Part shown: in pieces, positions 8,281-14,808 of the stretch | How the letters are laid out: the number at the start of each line of letters is the position of its first letter | Numbering within the stretch: the first letter of the stretch is position 1 | Origin: CAYSHJ01 sp964589725 | GTDB taxonomy: Bacteria > Planctomycetota > Planctomycetia > Planctomycetales > Planctomycetaceae | Length of the DNA: 16,154 bases | Assembly (NCBI GenBank): GCA_964589725.1 | Contig: CAZPUJ010000539.1 | Coordinates: 1-16,154, forward strand | Direction of reading: 5' to 3' | Notes under the pieces: model-generated | Databases searched by the model: none | Told to the model about the DNA's origin: nothing | The model's input: only the letters and a program-made list of their open reading frames with translations | Program-made: the position numbers and the translations under genes

Positions 8281-8345
8281 CCCGTAGCCGAAGTCGTGAA
8301 ACTTCGGTTTCCGGACGACTGAAGTCTCACGACTTCGGCTACGGG
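8281..8345. repeat. REPIN-like element between the DNRLRE and PA14 genes
   Basis: Inverted arms 8281-8305 and 8321-8345 match at 24 of 25 positions. Each holds GTAG plus a hairpin: CCGAAGTC, loop GTGA, AACTTCGG on the left; CTGAAGTC, loop TCAC, GACTTCGG, CTAC on the right, each with one imperfect pair. It begins five bases after the TAG of the upstream gene (8351) and ends a few bases before the likely PA14 start. It is nearly the same family as the in-frame copy at 13228-13276. In the PA14 frame it reads RSFTTSAT, the same frame and almost the same peptide as RSLTTSAT in the DUF4175-like protein. Confidence 0.85.
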
Positions 8346-8350
8346 GAGAG

Positions 8351-9172
8351 CTATTGCGGTTCGTAGGTAATCCGTAATTTCCAAAGTTTGGCACCATTCC
8401 AAAATGGCGAATGAGATCGGAACCAGCCCATCCCTTCATCCGTCGTGATCTGCCAGCCGCAATTGGGGACGGTTCCCGAATGCCACAACTCGACGTCTTC
8501 CGTGACGTTAAATGTATGCTCGCCAGCGCCTTTAATTGAAGCGGTGGCAGTTGCTTTGACGGCTCGGTCTTGTCCGAGTCCCATCGCGCCGGGGGTATGC
8601 CATTCCAGACGATTGGGTCGCGTCATGCGAAATTGGTGCGAGACGCCCGACCCCCAACCCTGCAATAACCGACGGACCTGAACACGAACGCCGGTTGGTG
8701 GATACACTTGGGCATACGGAACTATCCATTCCGCTTTGGTGATGCGCTGTCCGGGGGGGATCTTCTCGAGCGGATAGCGGATCAGGAATGAAGTCTTAGG
8801 AGTCAGATCAATCTGGTGATTGCCGTACTCTCCCGAGGAATTCACGACCGCCGCCCAACTCATCCGCGGAGCATCTTCCGAGATCGCCGCCATCAGTTCG
8901 CAATCGGCGTCGGTCAACACGATCGTCTTCGCCGAGGCAGTCGATGACGCCAGGACGAGCAGCATCACAGCCAGGTAGCCACGCTTACCAAGGGACAGTC
9001 GGTTTCTCCGCCACCGACCTTGTGTCGGTGGTTCCCGCGCTTCTGCACTACGCGCATTCCTCGGCGTTTTCCGTAGTGCAGAAGCGCGGGAACCACCCTG
9101 ACATGCAAGGTGGCGTGCGAACTCACGAACCCCCACGCTCTTGGCGAGCGTGGCTACCCAAGGATCACTCAC
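8351..9172 (-). CDS. Secreted DNRLRE-like protein
   Basis: The mature part (KTIVLTDADCELMAAISED onward, about 190 residues) resembles the DNRLRE group of beta-sandwich, carbohydrate-binding-like domains: a stretch on forced alignment of strands (SFLIRYPLEKIPPGQRITKA), a VRVQVRRLLQGW segment, a middle ATATASIKG...FNVTEDVELWHSG segment and a C-terminal WKLRITYEP strand. A signal peptide core LAVMLLVLASSTASA is clear. The GTG at 9172 overlaps the TGA of the preceding gene (GTGA, 9169-9172) and is in frame, giving 273 residues; about 60 residues before the signal core are then encoded by the composite palindrome at 8974-9158. The alternative start ATG 8965 (or GTG 8968) gives 204 residues and a leader with no positive charge. 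The basic KRGY just before the core is itself element sequence. The open frame extends to ATG 9577, but that would overlap the upstream gene by 400 bases. Confidence 0.72.
   Translation of the reverse strand: MSDPWVATLAKSVGVREFARHLACQGGSRASALRKTPRNARSAEAREPPTQGRWRRNRLSLGKRGYLAVMLLVLASSTASAKTIVLTDADCELMAAISEDAPRMSWAAVVNSSGEYGNHQIDLTPKTSFLIRYPLEKIPPGQRITKAEWIVPYAQVYPPTGVRVQVRRLLQGWGSGVSHQFRMTRPNRLEWHTPGAMGLGQDRAVKATATASIKGAGEHTFNVTEDVELWHSGTVPNCGWQITTDEGMGWFRSHSPFWNGAKLWKLRITYEPQ
8974..9158. repeat. Composite element: palindrome nested in a disrupted REPIN
   Basis: Outer arms: 8974-8992 (GGTAGCCACGCTTACCAAG) and 9140-9158, complementary at 17 of 19 positions. The right side keeps a full GTAG-type hairpin (9133-9157: CCACGCTC, loop TTGGC, GAGCGTGG, CTAC), the same stem as the element at 1023-1085. 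The left side has lost the second half of its stem. Between them lies a perfect 26-base inverted repeat (9027-9052 and 9072-9097, starting GGTGGTTCCCGCGCTTCTGC) with a 19-base spacer. Just outside each inner arm are smaller dyads (CCACCGA with TCGGTGG at 9011-9030; CCACC with GGTGG at 9093-9113). The simplest reading is one element inserted into another. Confidence 0.75.
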
Positions 9173-10548
9173 GGCATCTTCTCCACGGGGACATACAGCT
9201 TTCCAAACTTCGGCGACCACGCGATGGCTTCGACCGTCGGATTGTTGACTGTCATCTGCACGGCAGAGGGTTTGAATTTTCCTTCGGCGTCCAAGTCGAT
9301 CAAACAGACTCGGCCATTGGCTCCGATCGCCAACTGATTGGTTTTCTCCAAGACGACCGGAGTGCTGTAATACACAAAGTTGTCGTTGGTCATGGTCTGA
9401 GGGGCCAGCGTCAATTGCCCATCGGCGTGCTCCATCCGATTGATGCGGCCATCGTAAATGAGCGTTGCGATATAGACCGACGGAGCTGTCGGATGAACGG
9501 CGACTCGGTAGCGATAGGCCACATACGGCTGAAGGTAGAAATAGCAGTAGCGACCCAATCGGTCGGACAGCACCCAACTGACCGGCCCGGAATGACCGGC
9601 CAGAAAAATGGCATCATCGTTGAAGGGGGCATAGCTGTACGGGGCCGGCGGAGTGGAGAAGGAATAGGTGGTCGCTTCCATATACTTCCGCAGAACGAGC
9701 GGCTGCCCAGCCGCTTTCGCCTGCTCGATGGCCGCGAGCTTCGCGATCCGAGCCGCATTGGCCGCAGCAGGATCAAGCGGTGGAAGGGGCGCGATTGGCT
9801 TCACATCTTCCGGCGGCGAATTCGGTGGAGCAAAGGCCGGCAGGCCGTCGGGATCAAGCACGAACCAGCCGATCGTCGTGACCAGTTTTTTCGTGCGATC
9901 CAGTTGCTGCATACTGGGAACGTACAATCGAGACGCGACCCCGTTCAACGCGATATCGCCAGCCGCCGTTCCACAAAAGAAGTCCGGCCCGCGTGCCGTC
10001 GCGAAGATCAACTTGGGCTGCGGTTCGTCGAGGCTGTAGATCAGCAGATGATCGAACTCAGCGGAGATGGCCGGATCGGTCGGCGCGAGTTCCGGCAACG
10101 GTTCGACATCCTGCCAAACATAAAGCAGCGGCAGCCGAGGATGGCAACGCAGAGCCAGAACATGATTGGGGCGCGCGCCGAACGTAGCAGGCTTCGGCAA
10201 CGTGATCGCCACCGGATCGCCGGGGACGATCTGCCCTTGAGCATCCAAACGAAAGAGCGACACATGCGCTGGCGACTTCGGACGATGCCCCACGGCGAGC
10301 ACACCGGCGACATCACTGACCGCGACATGCCGTGTTGCCGGTGCGACCACGGTGGTCACAAACGGCAAAGGCGTTTCCGGCACAGTGCGCACACGAATTT
10401 CGCGCTGCGCGAAAGCTGGGTTGGCCACACTGATCAAGCAGAACAAGACCGCAGCGATCCACTTGAAACTGGGCAGAACGATGTGGGCAGAACGATGGGA
10501 TGAAAATGATTGAGTCATCATATTTGACTGCATCATTTTTGTTCCCAT
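9169..10548 (-). CDS. Secreted beta-propeller-like protein of unknown function
   Basis: This is a 459-residue exported protein. The signal peptide core is WIAAVLFCLISVANPAFA (about 30-47). The mature part has repeated strand motifs of the YVTN/NHL-propeller type, such as RHVAVSDVAGVLAVGH, LPLLYVWQD, ASRLYVPSMQQ, PSVYIATLIYDGRINRM and FGKLYVPVEKMP, with a proline/alanine-rich insertion (about 240-285). No catalytic motif is seen; a ligand-binding or scaffold role is a guess. All canonical in-frame starts before the hydrophobic core (ATG at 10548, 10536, 10533, 10521, 10518) lie inside the palindrome at 10471-10571, so the start codon is supplied by that element unless a non-standard CTG at 10578, overlapping the upstream stop, is used. 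The stop overlaps the GTG of the DNRLRE-like gene by four bases. Confidence 0.78.
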   Translation of the reverse strand: MGTKMMQSNMMTQSFSSHRSAHIVLPSFKWIAAVLFCLISVANPAFAQREIRVRTVPETPLPFVTTVVAPATRHVAVSDVAGVLAVGHRPKSPAHVSLFRLDAQGQIVPGDPVAITLPKPATFGARPNHVLALRCHPRLPLLYVWQDVEPLPELAPTDPAISAEFDHLLIYSLDEPQPKLIFATARGPDFFCGTAAGDIALNGVASRLYVPSMQQLDRTKKLVTTIGWFVLDPDGLPAFAPPNSPPEDVKPIAPLPPLDPAAANAARIAKLAAIEQAKAAGQPLVLRKYMEATTYSFSTPPAPYSYAPFNDDAIFLAGHSGPVSWVLSDRLGRYCYFYLQPYVAYRYRVAVHPTAPSVYIATLIYDGRINRMEHADGQLTLAPQTMTNDNFVYYSTPVVLEKTNQLAIGANGRVCLIDLDAEGKFKPSAVQMTVNNPTVEAIAWSPKFGKLYVPVEKMP

Positions 10549-10571
10549 TGTTCTGCCCCAATCGTTCTGAC
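10471..10571. repeat. Imperfect palindrome with doubled GGGCAGAACGAT units
   Basis: The left arm holds two direct copies of GGGCAGAACGAT (10471 and 10485); the right arm (10543-10571) holds their inverted counterparts, complementary at about 24 of 28 positions. Pairing continues as AAAATGAT with ATCATTTT and ends in a central dyad AGTCA (10513-10517) with TGACT (10525-10529). There is no GTAG foot, so it belongs to another group than the REPIN-like copies. It spans the junction between the DUF4175-like stop (10575) and the propeller gene and encodes the first 26 residues of the latter. Confidence 0.7.
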
Positions 10572-10574
10572 AAT

Positions 10575-13500
10575 TCAGGGCATTCGATCCGGTGCGGCCA
10601 GCCGTTGGTAGTAGGTCTTCACGGCATCCTCGTAACCCGGCGGGACGGATCGGGCGGGGTCGTCCAAGACGTTGCCCCGGACTCGCTGCTCGCGAGACAG
10701 GCTTGCCTGGAACCCGGAATGGGCTTGGTGGAAGACCTGCAACACTCCGCGCACTCGTTCGAGCGTCTGCTGTTGCAATCGGAAGATGTCGGCGGAGGGC
10801 CGGTCGTTCAGACTGTGCAAGTTCGCCTGCAACTGGTCAATCAGTTGATCCAGGTGCTCCGTCGGCAGATAGAGATTCTTGAGATCTTTGCGGATCGTTT
10901 TCAGCCGCTCGATGATCTGCTCCTGCTTGCCGTTCATGTCGCGCATCAATTCGGCAACGCTGGCATCGAGCTTCCCTCCCTGACGTTCGACAATGGAGTT
11001 CTTCGCTTGCGGCTTGTCCATCCGGCCGATCATGTCGTCGGTCCACTCGCCGACGTCACTCAAGCTGAACTTGGCGTCATCCGATTCGACTTTCCGTCCA
11101 CCGATGCCGGTTGATGTGTCGCTTTGCGGATCGGCGCTTTTGGTCTCTTTCACGGTGTCCTTCTGGTCGGGGACTCGATCCTGGCCTTCCTGGACTTTGT
11201 CCCGACCACGGCGATTGATCGATTCATTTCCGACCGCCATGCCGTGAGCCCGTGCCCCTTGCCGACCGATTCGCGAGGCTCCGCCGACGTTTGTCGTGGG
11301 AGGTTTTTGATTGCCCGTGGCGGAAGCGGCGGCCGTCGAGTTTAAGTCGCCCCCTTGCTTGCCGACGTCCCCTTTCTCGTTGATGTTGAACGCGGCGTTG
11401 AGATTGTAAGTCTCATAGTTCTCTTTCATCGCGTCTTCTTCTTCGAGTAGATCGCCGACGAGGTCTTCGAACTTCTCCTGAATGTGCGGCTTGACCTTGT
11501 TCCCCTTCCGATCGGACTGGTTGGGGAAGCTCGGCTCGCCACCGGGAGTCTTGGCCAGACTGAGATTCTTGAACTCCTGCCGAAGCCCTTTATCAGGAGC
11601 GTTCAATCCCGGAACGGCGCTGTCGGGAAACAGATAGTCGTTCGGTTTGGATTCGTCGTCCCCTTCGCCCTTCTTCTTTTTCGCCTGAGCCACCTCCACT
11701 TGATGGATGATCTCTTCCAGCTTGAGGCCGCCGGGTTCGTCGAGCAGATCTTCGGAGTAACCTTCCTTCAGTTTCCCTAGCTCGGCCTGATTCTGCAGAT
11801 TGCTCTCCTCAGGTTTGTCCATCTCCGCCAACAGACGACGAGCGGCATCCGCCAAGGCCTCACGCAGCTTTGTGTAGATTTCGTCCAGCGATGTCGCCGC
11901 GTTTGCCTGCTGTTGAGCGGCGACTAACCAATTCTTCGCGTCAATCGCGGACTTTGCCGACTGCTGCATCCCGCGCAGTTCCTCACCCGTCAACGCTTCG
12001 GCGGTTTCTGCGAAGACTTCGCTCAACGGCGACTCGGATTCCTCAGCTCGTTCGGCCAGACCGGAAAACGCCGTCGAGGCCAGTCCGCACAGCTCGGTGA
12101 GTTTCACTTGCCGGCGAGACCCGGTGGCCTGTTGCGCCGCAGTAGGTTGGGACTCCTGTCCCGACCAGCGTGCGGATTGATCCCGAAGAATCGCCTGCCG
12201 ATCTGCCAACATGCGGAGGAACGGCTTCATGTGTGCCAATTCCCATTCCTTGCGGAAGTGAATGTACTGCTCGTGAATCTCCCGCAGACTCTGAAGTGTC
12301 CGAGCCATCGTGGCCCGAGCATCTGCAAAAGAGGTCCGGCGACCGGCAGCGTCATCCCGTGTGGGCACGCTGTCCAACACTCGGATGGCACGGATCATTT
12401 CAGAATCCGCCAGCATCGCGACCGACAGTCGCAAGCTGCCCGCCGGTGGTGCCATCTCGCGAGCAATCCGTCCCGCTGTCTGTCGCAATTGATCCTGTGT
12501 CTTAGAATGCTCTGCAGCTTCCGTGACCAGCCCCTTCACTCGGCTCGGATCATTTCCATCGGTGGCGGGATCGGCGTCCAGCTTGCGAATCAGCGCATCG
12601 AGTGCCGCGTGCAATTTCTGCTCGACCGTGATTAAGCCAGCGACCTCTGCCTCGGATTTCAGAATCTGCTCGTAGAGCAACTGCAACTGCGATCCGTCGC
12701 CCGTCACGAGCAACAGGTGTGTGGTTCCCGTCGTCCACGTCTCGGCGCGATCGGGACGCGAATCCGACGCACGAGCGGCTAATTCAATCCGCTCGCCTTC
12801 CGCAACGCCAAAAGCTGTCGGCAAGATTTCGGCGGTATTCATTGTCTGCCGAGCATTTTCCGACGACCAAGTTTGCAGCGAGACCCAACCCTCATCCTCC
12901 CTTGGATCGGCATTGGCCTTTGGCTTCGTCTTGCGGAAGAACAGTCCGGTGAGCGAAAGCCCGATGTCATCCAGGGCATCCACCTGCAAAGCAATGGCCG
13001 CATCAATCGACAACTCGCCGGTCGTCGGCAGCCCCGTCAACGACGGACGGGGAAGTTCGTCGGCAACCGCGAGAATGTTGTACCAAGGGCTGCGATGCGA
13101 CGAACGATTGGCCCGCTGTGTTTCCAGCGCGTACTCCGTGACATTCACCAACGTCAGTTCCCCAGAGAACTCTGTCGGACTGAGCTTCTTCAACTCGACA
13201 GCACGCGAATTGACGGCGCCGTCCTGGGTAGCCGAAGTCGTGAGACTTCGGTCCGAACTCTCACGAGTTCGGCTACGTCCAGCACCCTGCTCGACCGCTG
13301 ATATGGAACCATCTCGAAGCAGCAACTTGATCCGTTCCACAGGCTGATCGAACACAAACTTCAGTTGTGCTTGGGTTCCTTCCAGCGACTCCAGATCGCC
13401 GCTGGTTTGGACCGACTTGTCGGGCAACCGCGTGTACTCCGGAAAGCGATAGGTCGCCTCCACCGATTGCAGCCGAGCCGGTGTCGGCACATCAATCCGG

Positions 13501-14303
13501 TAATACGGACTGGTGTAATCGCCACCCCGCACGGCGTAGGACAGACTCCGCTGAATGTTCCGCAGGGTATAGGCCACGGTCTCGTTTTGGACCGGTACCA
13601 ACTGAGTGCTCCGCCGGTTTTGTTCGTCGAGCAGAATCGAGATCTCGGCGGGCCGTTCCCCGATGATCCGCACACGGATTTCGACATCGCCAGCCGCCTC
13701 GATATTTCCAGGAAAAACTTCCAGCCGAGTCTGATAGACCGGCTCAATCGAGGCAAACGGCAGCAGAATCCGCACGGCGGAACTGACAAACCGCTGAGGC
13801 TGCCACAGGCAACCGATCGCCGCGATGGCGGTTAATGTTCCCGCCAAAGCGAGCCACATCGCCGCCGGCTGAACCGTGACGGCAGTCGGCAAAGGAAGTT
13901 GAGCCAATTGGCTGCAATTTTCCTGAATCAGCGCCGGAGCCAAGGTATACCGTCCGTGCGCTGTCTCGCGGCTTAACTGCAATGCATTGATCAGACGATT
14001 CTGGACGTCGACAGCCGAGCGCCGTTCCATCGCCAACGCGATTTCGTCCTCCGTCGCATGACGTTCTTGCCAGCGCCGCGCCAGACCGCGTCCGAACCAG
14101 AACAGGACGGCACAAAAGCCACCGGCCGTCCCCACGCGTCCCCACATCGGGAGATGAGCGATGTTATCGACCAGGACGGCTACCAGAAAATAAGCCCAGA
14201 TGGCGGACAGCGTCCATCCCAGAGCCTCCAACATATTCCATCGCTGCCAGCGAACTCGTTGAGATTCAACCAACTGTCGTAAGGAATCGATACGATCAAT
14301 CAT
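10575..14303 (-). CDS. Large DUF4175-like membrane protein
   Basis: This 1242-residue protein resembles the DUF4175 family, long membrane proteins often found with MoxR/DUF58/DUF4159 cassettes. Three hydrophobic segments lie near the N-terminus (about 27-47, 56-72, 147-166); between the second and third sits a cytoplasmic-looking helical stretch. Beta-rich repeats follow (about 190-560, with VEATYRFPEYTRLPDKS), then long alpha-helical, probably coiled segments (about 580-940), a polar Gly/Gln/Lys-rich linker (about 1000-1110) and a helical C-terminus. Residues 343-359 (RSRTRESSDRSLTTSAT) are encoded by the REPIN-like element at 13228-13276. Start: ATG 14303 gives MIDRIDSLRQLVESQ with AAGG a few bases upstream. 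The longer ATG at 14366 is less likely, since it overlaps the putative promoter at 14368-14397 almost directly. It is the first gene of the operon. Function is unknown; a scaffold or envelope-tension role is only a guess. Confidence 0.8.
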   Translation of the reverse strand: MIDRIDSLRQLVESQRVRWQRWNMLEALGWTLSAIWAYFLVAVLVDNIAHLPMWGRVGTAGGFCAVLFWFGRGLARRWQERHATEDEIALAMERRSAVDVQNRLINALQLSRETAHGRYTLAPALIQENCSQLAQLPLPTAVTVQPAAMWLALAGTLTAIAAIGCLWQPQRFVSSAVRILLPFASIEPVYQTRLEVFPGNIEAAGDVEIRVRIIGERPAEISILLDEQNRRSTQLVPVQNETVAYTLRNIQRSLSYAVRGGDYTSPYYRIDVPTPARLQSVEATYRFPEYTRLPDKSVQTSGDLESLEGTQAQLKFVFDQPVERIKLLLRDGSISAVEQGAGRSRTRESSDRSLTTSATQDGAVNSRAVELKKLSPTEFSGELTLVNVTEYALETQRANRSSHRSPWYNILAVADELPRPSLTGLPTTGELSIDAAIALQVDALDDIGLSLTGLFFRKTKPKANADPREDEGWVSLQTWSSENARQTMNTAEILPTAFGVAEGERIELAARASDSRPDRAETWTTGTTHLLLVTGDGSQLQLLYEQILKSEAEVAGLITVEQKLHAALDALIRKLDADPATDGNDPSRVKGLVTEAAEHSKTQDQLRQTAGRIAREMAPPAGSLRLSVAMLADSEMIRAIRVLDSVPTRDDAAGRRTSFADARATMARTLQSLREIHEQYIHFRKEWELAHMKPFLRMLADRQAILRDQSARWSGQESQPTAAQQATGSRRQVKLTELCGLASTAFSGLAERAEESESPLSEVFAETAEALTGEELRGMQQSAKSAIDAKNWLVAAQQQANAATSLDEIYTKLREALADAARRLLAEMDKPEESNLQNQAELGKLKEGYSEDLLDEPGGLKLEEIIHQVEVAQAKKKKGEGDDESKPNDYLFPDSAVPGLNAPDKGLRQEFKNLSLAKTPGGEPSFPNQSDRKGNKVKPHIQEKFEDLVGDLLEEEDAMKENYETYNLNAAFNINEKGDVGKQGGDLNSTAAASATGNQKPPTTNVGGASRIGRQGARAHGMAVGNESINRRGRDKVQEGQDRVPDQKDTVKETKSADPQSDTSTGIGGRKVESDDAKFSLSDVGEWTDDMIGRMDKPQAKNSIVERQGGKLDASVAELMRDMNGKQEQIIERLKTIRKDLKNLYLPTEHLDQLIDQLQANLHSLNDRPSADIFRLQQQTLERVRGVLQVFHQAHSGFQASLSREQRVRGNVLDDPARSVPPGYEDAVKTYYQRLAAPDRMP
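13228..13276. repeat. REPIN-like element in frame inside the DUF4175-like gene
   Basis: A compact double hairpin with a 1-base spacer: GTAG, CCGAAGTC, GTGA, GACTTCGG, T, CCGAACTC, TCAC, GAGTTCGG, CTAC. Both 8-bp stems are perfect, although their sequences differ at one pair (G-C in one, C-G in the other), a compensated change. It is 49 bases long and leaves the reading frame open, adding about 17 residues (343-359) to a beta-rich extracytoplasmic region. It is the only copy in the window lying in the middle of a gene. Confidence 0.85.
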
Positions 14304-14367
14304 GAGACCTTCGCCAACAAGCAGGATGTCTTTCGGCGAACGCGGCGTTGCCCGACTTCGCTCCACC

Positions 14368-14397
14368 AGTGTATCCCCTGGCGAAAAGCCTGTTCAA
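14368..14397 (-). promoter_or_regulatory. Possible sigma-70-type promoter of the minus-strand operon
   Basis: On the minus strand TTGAAC (14397-14392) and TACACT (14373-14368) are separated by 18 bases; each matches 4 of 6 consensus positions. Transcription would start near 14361, about 58 bases before the ATG at 14303. The match is modest and could be chance. Confidence 0.3.
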
Positions 14398-14592
14398 CAC
14401 CCGTGACGAAATCCGGCATTAGTGACAGCGCACGACGCACTTTGCGCGAAGCATACATTGCTTACTCTGAACTCATTCTGCAGTTTGCATCGGGGTCATG
14501 TGCCCGACATCGACTTACCACAATTTTGATGCTGGTTTATTCAATCCCTAGGGGACTCGCAGGTCCAGCGGCACCCCGCGTGTGCCCCCCAA
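14398..14592. other. Intergenic stretch between operon promoter and tRNA
   Basis: About 195 bases with no gene that I can support on either strand. It is somewhat richer in A and T than its surroundings. No clear terminator hairpin with a T-run follows the tRNA, and no GTAG-type palindrome was seen. Confidence 0.5.
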
Positions 14593-14673
14593 TGGCCGCT
14601 CGGGGACTCGAACCCCGACGCCTTGCGGCACAAGATCCTAAATCTTGCGTGTCTGCCATTTCACCAAGCGGCC
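14593..14673 (-). tRNA. tRNA-Leu, anticodon UAG
   Basis: An 81-base tRNA folds fully: acceptor stem GGCCGCT with AGCGGCC (7 bp) and discriminator A, D arm GTG/CAC with the AAATGGCAGA loop, anticodon stem CAAGA/TCTTG with loop TTTAGGA (anticodon TAG, reading CUA and probably other CUN codons), a long variable arm (GCC GCAA GGC) typical of class II tRNA, and T arm CGGGG TTCGAGT CCCCG. CCA is not encoded. It separates the minus-strand operon from the divergent plus-strand pair. Confidence 0.95.
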
Positions 14674-14710
14674 TGTTGACAATCACACTTCCAAAATCGG
14701 ATGTTACATC

Positions 14711-14739
14711 GTCGCAGGATTCACTGCGACCCGTATGAT
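14711..14739 (+). promoter_or_regulatory. Dyad and possible -10 element before the Tat/WD40 gene
   Basis: A perfect 7-base inverted repeat (GTCGCAG at 14711-14717, CTGCGAC at 14724-14730) is followed by TATGAT at 14734-14739, a 5-of-6 match to a -10 box. The region where a -35 box should lie falls in the dyad and matches poorly. A regulator-bound operator is possible; a small mRNA hairpin is excluded if transcription starts near 14746. A TTGACA at 14676-14681 has no -10 at proper distance. Confidence 0.3.
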
Positions 14740-14808
14740 CCTCGTCACCTGGACGCCAGAATCTGCTATCGTGGTAGCGAACGGCGTGAAGACCATTCGA
14801 TCTTGGAG

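Noticed and set aside
9173..9577. Upstream extension of the DNRLRE-like gene to ATG 9577
   Set aside because: It would overlap the propeller-like gene by about 400 bases; that stretch is a shadow frame, and a coupled GTG exists at 9172.
8944..10503. Plus-strand open frame of 519 codons
   Set aside because: Antisense to the propeller-like and DNRLRE-like genes, with Arg-rich composition and no recognisable motif. The minus strand has clear signal peptides and coupled starts.
1023..13276. The palindromes as intrinsic terminators or a CRISPR array
   Set aside because: They lack T-runs after the hairpins and lie inside coupled or coding sequence. They are irregularly spaced by kilobases and vary in sequence, so they are not CRISPR repeats.
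14304..14366. Longer start (ATG 14366) for the DUF4175-like gene
   Set aside because: It adds a 21-residue leader with no likeness to a membrane protein start and would leave almost no leader mRNA after the promoter candidate; ATG 14303 is better placed.
14676..14681. TTGACA as a -35 box for the plus-strand genes
   Set aside because: No acceptable -10 box lies 16-18 bases downstream (GGATGT at 17), and the hexamer directly abuts the tRNA gene.
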